A DNA stretch of 64,000 nucleotides from Porodaedalea pini (lineage: Eukaryota > Basidiomycota > Agaricomycetes > Hymenochaetales > Hymenochaetaceae): assembly GCA_002794775.1 (NCBI GenBank), contig NBAY01000029.1, positions 483,105 to 547,104 on the forward strand. The letters run 5' to 3'. The notes under the pieces are model-generated. The model worked only from the letters and a program-made list of their open reading frames with translations, was not told the origin of the DNA and ran no database searches. Positions 59,201 through 64,000 of this stretch are shown here, piece after piece. The position numbers and the translations under genes are program-made. The first letter of the stretch is position 1. The number at the start of each line of letters is the position of its first letter.

Positions 59201-62200
59201 TGCGGCGCTCAAAGATCTTGGACAAGTTTCACGAGTCTCAGGTTCTCCTCGATTGTCTTGGGAAGCTTGTTAGTCGAGGCCTCACTGTTGTTGATTTTGC
59301 TTCTCTCAACGAGGTCATCGCCCTCGATTCGACGACCATCGCGACCCCTCCATATCCTTTAGTCCGAAGGCACGTTCCATACTACCCCGATTCCTCCTTC
59401 CTAGCGTCCCGCCAGCTGAACCGACGGAATGGGCCTCTGAATGGTCGTAGCCTCAAGATAAATTCTCTGACTCATCCTGAATTGGCTCAACATATCATCA
59501 AAGGCGAACCTATCATGCCTGCCGCTGGATACTTAGAAATGGTCTGCTCCTCGATTTGACTTCTACCTCGCTAAATGTTGACATTCTTGTTTTATCGCAG
59601 ATATTTGAATTCGGAGCGAGGCATCTCTGGAACGTCGAGTTTCATTCAATGATGTCCTTGTCATCTACATATCCCGTTCCAGTGCACGTTGACTTGGATG
59701 GAATCCACTGGGTCGTGGGATCACACTCGAGCTCTAGAAGCATAGACGTCAGCTAGTATTCTTAAGTCTTCGCATTATATTTAATAACCTAGGTCTACAG
59801 GGATATCATCTCCACGCCGAAGGATACTTATCCAAGGACACTGTTGAAACTCAGACAAATGCAAGTGCGTTGGATGTTCGTTCAATAATGAGCCGTTGTC
59901 ACAAAGTTGAAATAACGGGTAAGTTGGCCTTTCTCTTTTCTGACCGGTAAACTTGACTTATGGATTCATTTAGAATTCTATGATTCCTTGAAATATTTCG
60001 CGGACTACGGACCTGCTTACCAGCGCATTACGGCATGCTACAAAGGAAAAGATGAGGTTCTAGCGCAAGTTCGTGGCAAGTCGACCGACCTTGAGAAGTA
60101 AGCAAGAGTGTCGCTCTTCGGATCCTCAACCTAACTGTCTCATCTCCAGCTTTGAGCAATACATTTTTCATCCCGCCATATTAGATTCTTGCTTTCACGT
60201 CGCCGTCCACAGAATGCTAACAGGAAACGTTGACAACAACGACTATTATTTACCATCCCACGTCGACAACATTTACCTATACGATCTGCTCATCAGCAAC
60301 GGACCTCCTGACGTGTTATATGTCCATGCGATCTTCCGTCAATGGAATCCAGGTACTATACTTCACAAAGCCTTCTTAACGAGGTTTTCTCATGATTTCC
60401 TGAAGAGCATTTGGTATTCGACTTTACTGTCGTTGATAGCAACGGTTCACTCCTTTGTTCGCTCGTTGGCTTCAAAGTCTCCAGACATAAATCGGTGCCC
60501 ACTGTCGCGATACAGCGCCGTTTTGACGTCGTCAACGAAGCTATGGCTGACAGTCGACTTCTTGTATCGAGCATTCAGGCTACTGGCGAAGGCACCCATC
60601 TGTTTACGCTGCGGTTTGAACATGGAAACGAGATGGAACTGAAGAGAAAACTTCAAGAAGTGGACAGAAACAAGCCGAGCGTGATATGGATTTTCTCAGA
60701 CTTGAACGATGACGGCGCTGCTGCACGAGGATTCTCAAGGTCATTGCGCCGTGAGGTACCTGTATGGGATATTCGTTTGGTTATGCTTCCTCGAGAGTGG
60801 GATCTAGCTGAACGACATGCCGCAATCCAAAGTCTTTCGGAATCTGGAATAGAGGAGCCGGAAATTATCATCGGCGTTGACAGGGAGATCCTTCTGCCTC
60901 GAGTTTCGATCTCCCCTGCTCCATTGGCGCGCACTTTTGACGCTGATTCTCTGTGGCATTTGAACGACAAAAAGCTAATTGTGCAGGCTGCTTCGCAAAC
61001 CATCCCAGAGGGGCATATTCTTGTGTCCATCGAAACCATGTCATTGTCTGACGCTTCGTTGCGAGGTTTTACCGGACGCGTACTGAGGGGAGACGGCTTG
61101 GGATTGAGGGTCATGGGCATCACTGAAGACTACCCGCTATCGAACTACGCCATGGTACACGAAGGTCGGATTGTGCGTATTGAAAATGACAAAGTGGCTA
61201 GCCCCGACGTTGCGCTTGGCGCATTAGCTGTGTCCTTGGGGTTGGGAGCGGTGACCATGACACAGCCCTCTAGAATGAAAGGAAAGAAGATTCTAGTCAC
61301 AAACGCTTTCAGTCCCGTCGGTCGCGGATCGCGGTGCATACTCAAGGCACTGGACATTGATCATGACTCAATTGATGGAATATCTTCGGTCTCTTCGATC
61401 ATCGTAGGGTCTTACGACACCGTCATCTCAGGCTTCACCCAGAAGGAAGAAATCCAGCTATTGAGAAGCGTGGCACATCCTTCTTCATCTATCTTCTTCT
61501 GGAACGATCCAACATATGGTTTACGAGCGGTGATGGAGAGGCAAACCTGGGCGGCGGCGGATGCTCTCCATCTTCTCGGTCATTTACACGAAGTCGACTC
61601 GGAGGAAGGTGTTTCACCGAGAAAGGCACTCGAATTGCTCGTAGATGTTGCCTCCGTTGACGTCTCATGGCGTCTATTTGACCCTCTGAAAACCTATCTA
61701 CTGATTGGGGGGATCGGTTCGCTAGGCATGACTATAGCAGTGTGGATGTACAAAGTACGTTCTGCCGTTTCGAACGATTTTCTCTATTCTGACCCTTTTT
61801 TAACAAATAAAAAGAACGGAGCTCGGCGAATTGTCATGACTTCACGCAACGGCCTAAAATCCTCGTCACTGGCTAAAAACGATAACGCACTCCGTATGCT
61901 CGACTATCTTCGGACTCTGCCCGATCTCGTTCTGCGACTAGAAAGCTGCGATGCTACGTCTAGCAATGACATGAGCAACTTAGTAGCAACTGTCGACACA
62001 CCCATCGGAGGCTGTATGTTTCTTTCTGCCCTTCTTTCAGATAGGACTTTCTTTGCCCATACAAGGGACACCTACGCTATCCCGTTCGGACCCAAAGCAA
62101 CAGCCTTTAAGGTTTTTGAGGAGGTAACGGACATCGGAAAACTAGATTTCTTAATTACCTTCTCTTCTGGCACTACCTTCGGTAATGCAGGACAGACAAA

Positions 62201-63788
62201 TTATGCTAGGTATGACTGAGCCACGTCTTTGCTTTGGTTTAATTCACTTACGTTAATTCCTGTAGTTCAAACACTCTTATCGATGAGCTGACTCGTCGTT
62301 ACCCAAATGCCTTCTCCCTTATCGCGCCAGTCGTTTTAGACAGTACGATAGCGCTGGACACAACGTTTTCGAAATTGAAGCATCTCATCCCTTGGGGTGT
62401 GACATCGGCTGGTGAGTCTTCCTTCTCTTTGTCGGCACTTCCTGCGATTTCTCATATTCTGGTCAGAATTGTGCAACTATATCGAAGATGGGCTACAAAA
62501 GCTTGTCGACGGTCCGTTCTGGCTTTATATTCCAGACCTCGACTGGAACGTTGTGCATAGTTGTCTTGGATCATCTTCATTGTACGACCATCTAACTGAA
62601 AAGGTGCAAGAAGCAGGAACAGGACAGCCTGAAAAGCCTCCTCTTTCCTTGAGGGATGTTGTCTTGGCTCATATCGATGTCCGACCCGAAGATCTTTCTC
62701 CCGATGTTCCCTTGACATCGTACGGTCTCGACTCGCTTTCCGCCGCTCGACTCTCATATGCCCTTCGGCCATCAATGCCGATCACACAGCTCCAGCTCTT
62801 GGCTAATTTGAGTCTGAGCGACTTAGAGCTCAAGCTACACGACACTCCACAGGAACAAGTGATCATTAATATTCCGGGAAGCCGGGCTGGCACGGATTTC
62901 GATTGGATGGATCTCAACAAATCTGGAGAGACAATTGTTAAACTTCGCGACTTAGATGGCGTTCCTCTCATACTGATTCACGGAGCAGATGGGAATATCG
63001 TCGCTTTCAGGCCTCTTCAGGAACGCTTCTCCTCGCCTCTGTGGGCCATTCAAATGACGCCAGAAACGCCTTACCAATCCATATTCGCTACTGCTAGATT
63101 CTACTTCGATGCGATCAAGAAGGAGAGACCAGACGGACCTTACAGGATCGCCGGATTCTCTGGGACATGTCTTATCACGCTGGAATTGGCACGCTTACTG
63201 GAGGCAAACGGCGACCACATTGCACAGCTAGCCTTCCTCGATCACTTCCCCATGCTCTTTTGCTCTCCGATGTGGACGTGGGATGCGGCCACCACCCTTC
63301 AAGGAAGGGCAAGTGACGCATTGATCGCAGAACAGACTGAAGTGCTGTGCTGCACTCTCCGAGGTGATCCTACTGTTGACAGACATATCGTTGCAGATGG
63401 CCTGGTGGATGCAGTGAATGGGAAGGATGTTCAGCCGCATATTAGGCGCCTTCACGATACGCTCAAGGTCCTGGCGGATCTAATCACTGCCTTTTTGCTG
63501 GACCTTTCCGGTGCAGAATTAAATACACTTCCGGATGCGCTGGCGAAGTCGATTCAAGGAGTGAATGCACCCTCTACAGTATATGTGGCTTCCACGGGTA
63601 TACAAATGGCGTTACCTGCGACAAACGGGCCGCCTGGGCGGATTTCGGTATTCACATGGTCAAAAATGCGACGGCCGTTACTATCGAGGGTGATCACTAT
63701 GGATTTTTGGAATCGGCCTCGTTTATTGACAACATTCAATATGGTTGGGAAGGTCGATAAGAAAGAGGATCATACGCTTTTTAGATAA
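56257..63788 (+). CDS. Reducing type I polyketide synthase with C-terminal thioesterase-like domain
   Basis: Seventeen exons (56257-56301, 56357-56490, 56542-56788, 56847-57052, 57121-57204, 57253-57337, 57389-57536, 57585-58256, 58313-59541, 59601-59747, 59801-59918, 59974-60097, 60150-60352, 60406-61754, 61815-62209, 62266-62411, 62467-63788) give 2,217 residues. KS: Cys179 (DTACSSS), His314 (HATG), His350. AT: Ser625 (GHSAG). DH: His934 ([15 protein letters not shown]) and Asp1092 (HPAILDS). An ER-like stretch about 1380-1500 lacks a clean nucleotide-binding [14 protein letters not shown] and Tyr1727. ACP: Ser1867 (YGLDSL). TE-like: Ser2009 in IAGFSGTC, not the usual GxSxG. No methyltransferase domain was seen. 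It would build a partly reduced polyketide from malonyl-CoA; product unknown. Intron 4 (57053-57120) has a GC donor. The weakest join is 59747/59801. Confidence 0.93.
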
Positions 63789-64000
63789 TTTCATTGCGGC
63801 GGAGAACAGTGTTGTAAAACATAAAGTGTGCCCATCCCCTTCATTTCTCTGTAAAGACTAGTACAAACAGACGAGTGAGAATAAAGAGTTGTGGCAGCAA
63901 TCTTGCCGACAAGGTATGAAGACAGATTGTCACTAGAAAGGGCTGGGCACAAGGCGTCGACCACGTAGTTCAACTTGAGAGCACTATGGAATGTTATTGA
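63789..64000. other. PKS 3' flank
   Basis: 212 bp after the stop codon to the window end; no feature recognised. Confidence 0.4.

Overview
The window reads as nuclear DNA of a filamentous basidiomycete. Genes are split by many short introns (mostly 48-75 bp) with GT/AG or GC/AG borders, there is no operon structure, and families typical of wood-decay Agaricomycetes are present: a CYP63-type P450, a GMC oxidoreductase, a GH7 cellobiohydrolase (now a pseudogene), a GH5 exo-glucanase and several basidiomycete-type multi-pass membrane proteins. A polypore-like white-rot fungus is an inference; no rRNA, tRNA or CRISPR was seen. All gene models were spliced by eye. Most were checked by keeping the summed exon length divisible by three and by restoring family motifs across each junction.

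Layout. 1-12.4 kb: a nitrogen-scavenging neighbourhood with an NCS1 permease (minus, running off the left edge), a divergently transcribed PuuE-like NodB deacetylase/allantoinase homologue, an APH-fold kinase, a small Cys-rich protein, an amidase and a second PuuE-like gene. Two broken amidase fragments lie on either side of the kinase and the Cys-rich gene. 12.4-20.7 kb: an interrupted pseudogene carrying a 798-bp foldback element, a secreted GH5 glucanase, a 239-bp MITE, a decayed Copia gag and an alpha/beta hydrolase. 21.7-35 kb: a multi-pass membrane protein, a cystathionine gamma-synthase-like PLP enzyme, an MCT-type MFS carrier, a LaeA-like methyltransferase with a one-base frameshift, and a DUF6534-like membrane protein. 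35-37.5 kb is an AT-rich, gene-free block. 37.8-53 kb: an SDR, a tiny membrane protein, a GMC oxidase, the GH7 pseudogene, another DUF6534-like protein, the P450 and a DUF6533 protein. 53-56.2 kb has only weak coding signal and a 147-bp hairpin. 56.3-63.8 kb: a 2,217-residue reducing polyketide synthase (KS-AT-DH-ER-like-KR-ACP) with a C-terminal thioesterase-like domain.

How they may work together. The left cluster fits uptake and stepwise hydrolysis of a cyclic ureide, amide or related nitrogen source; the substrate cannot be read from sequence. The right end (PKS, then a P450, GMC oxidase and SDR within about 20 kb) could be a loose secondary-metabolite neighbourhood. The most unusual architectural signals are the high share of apparent GC-AG introns (7 of about 135 modelled) and several exons of only 5-19 nt.
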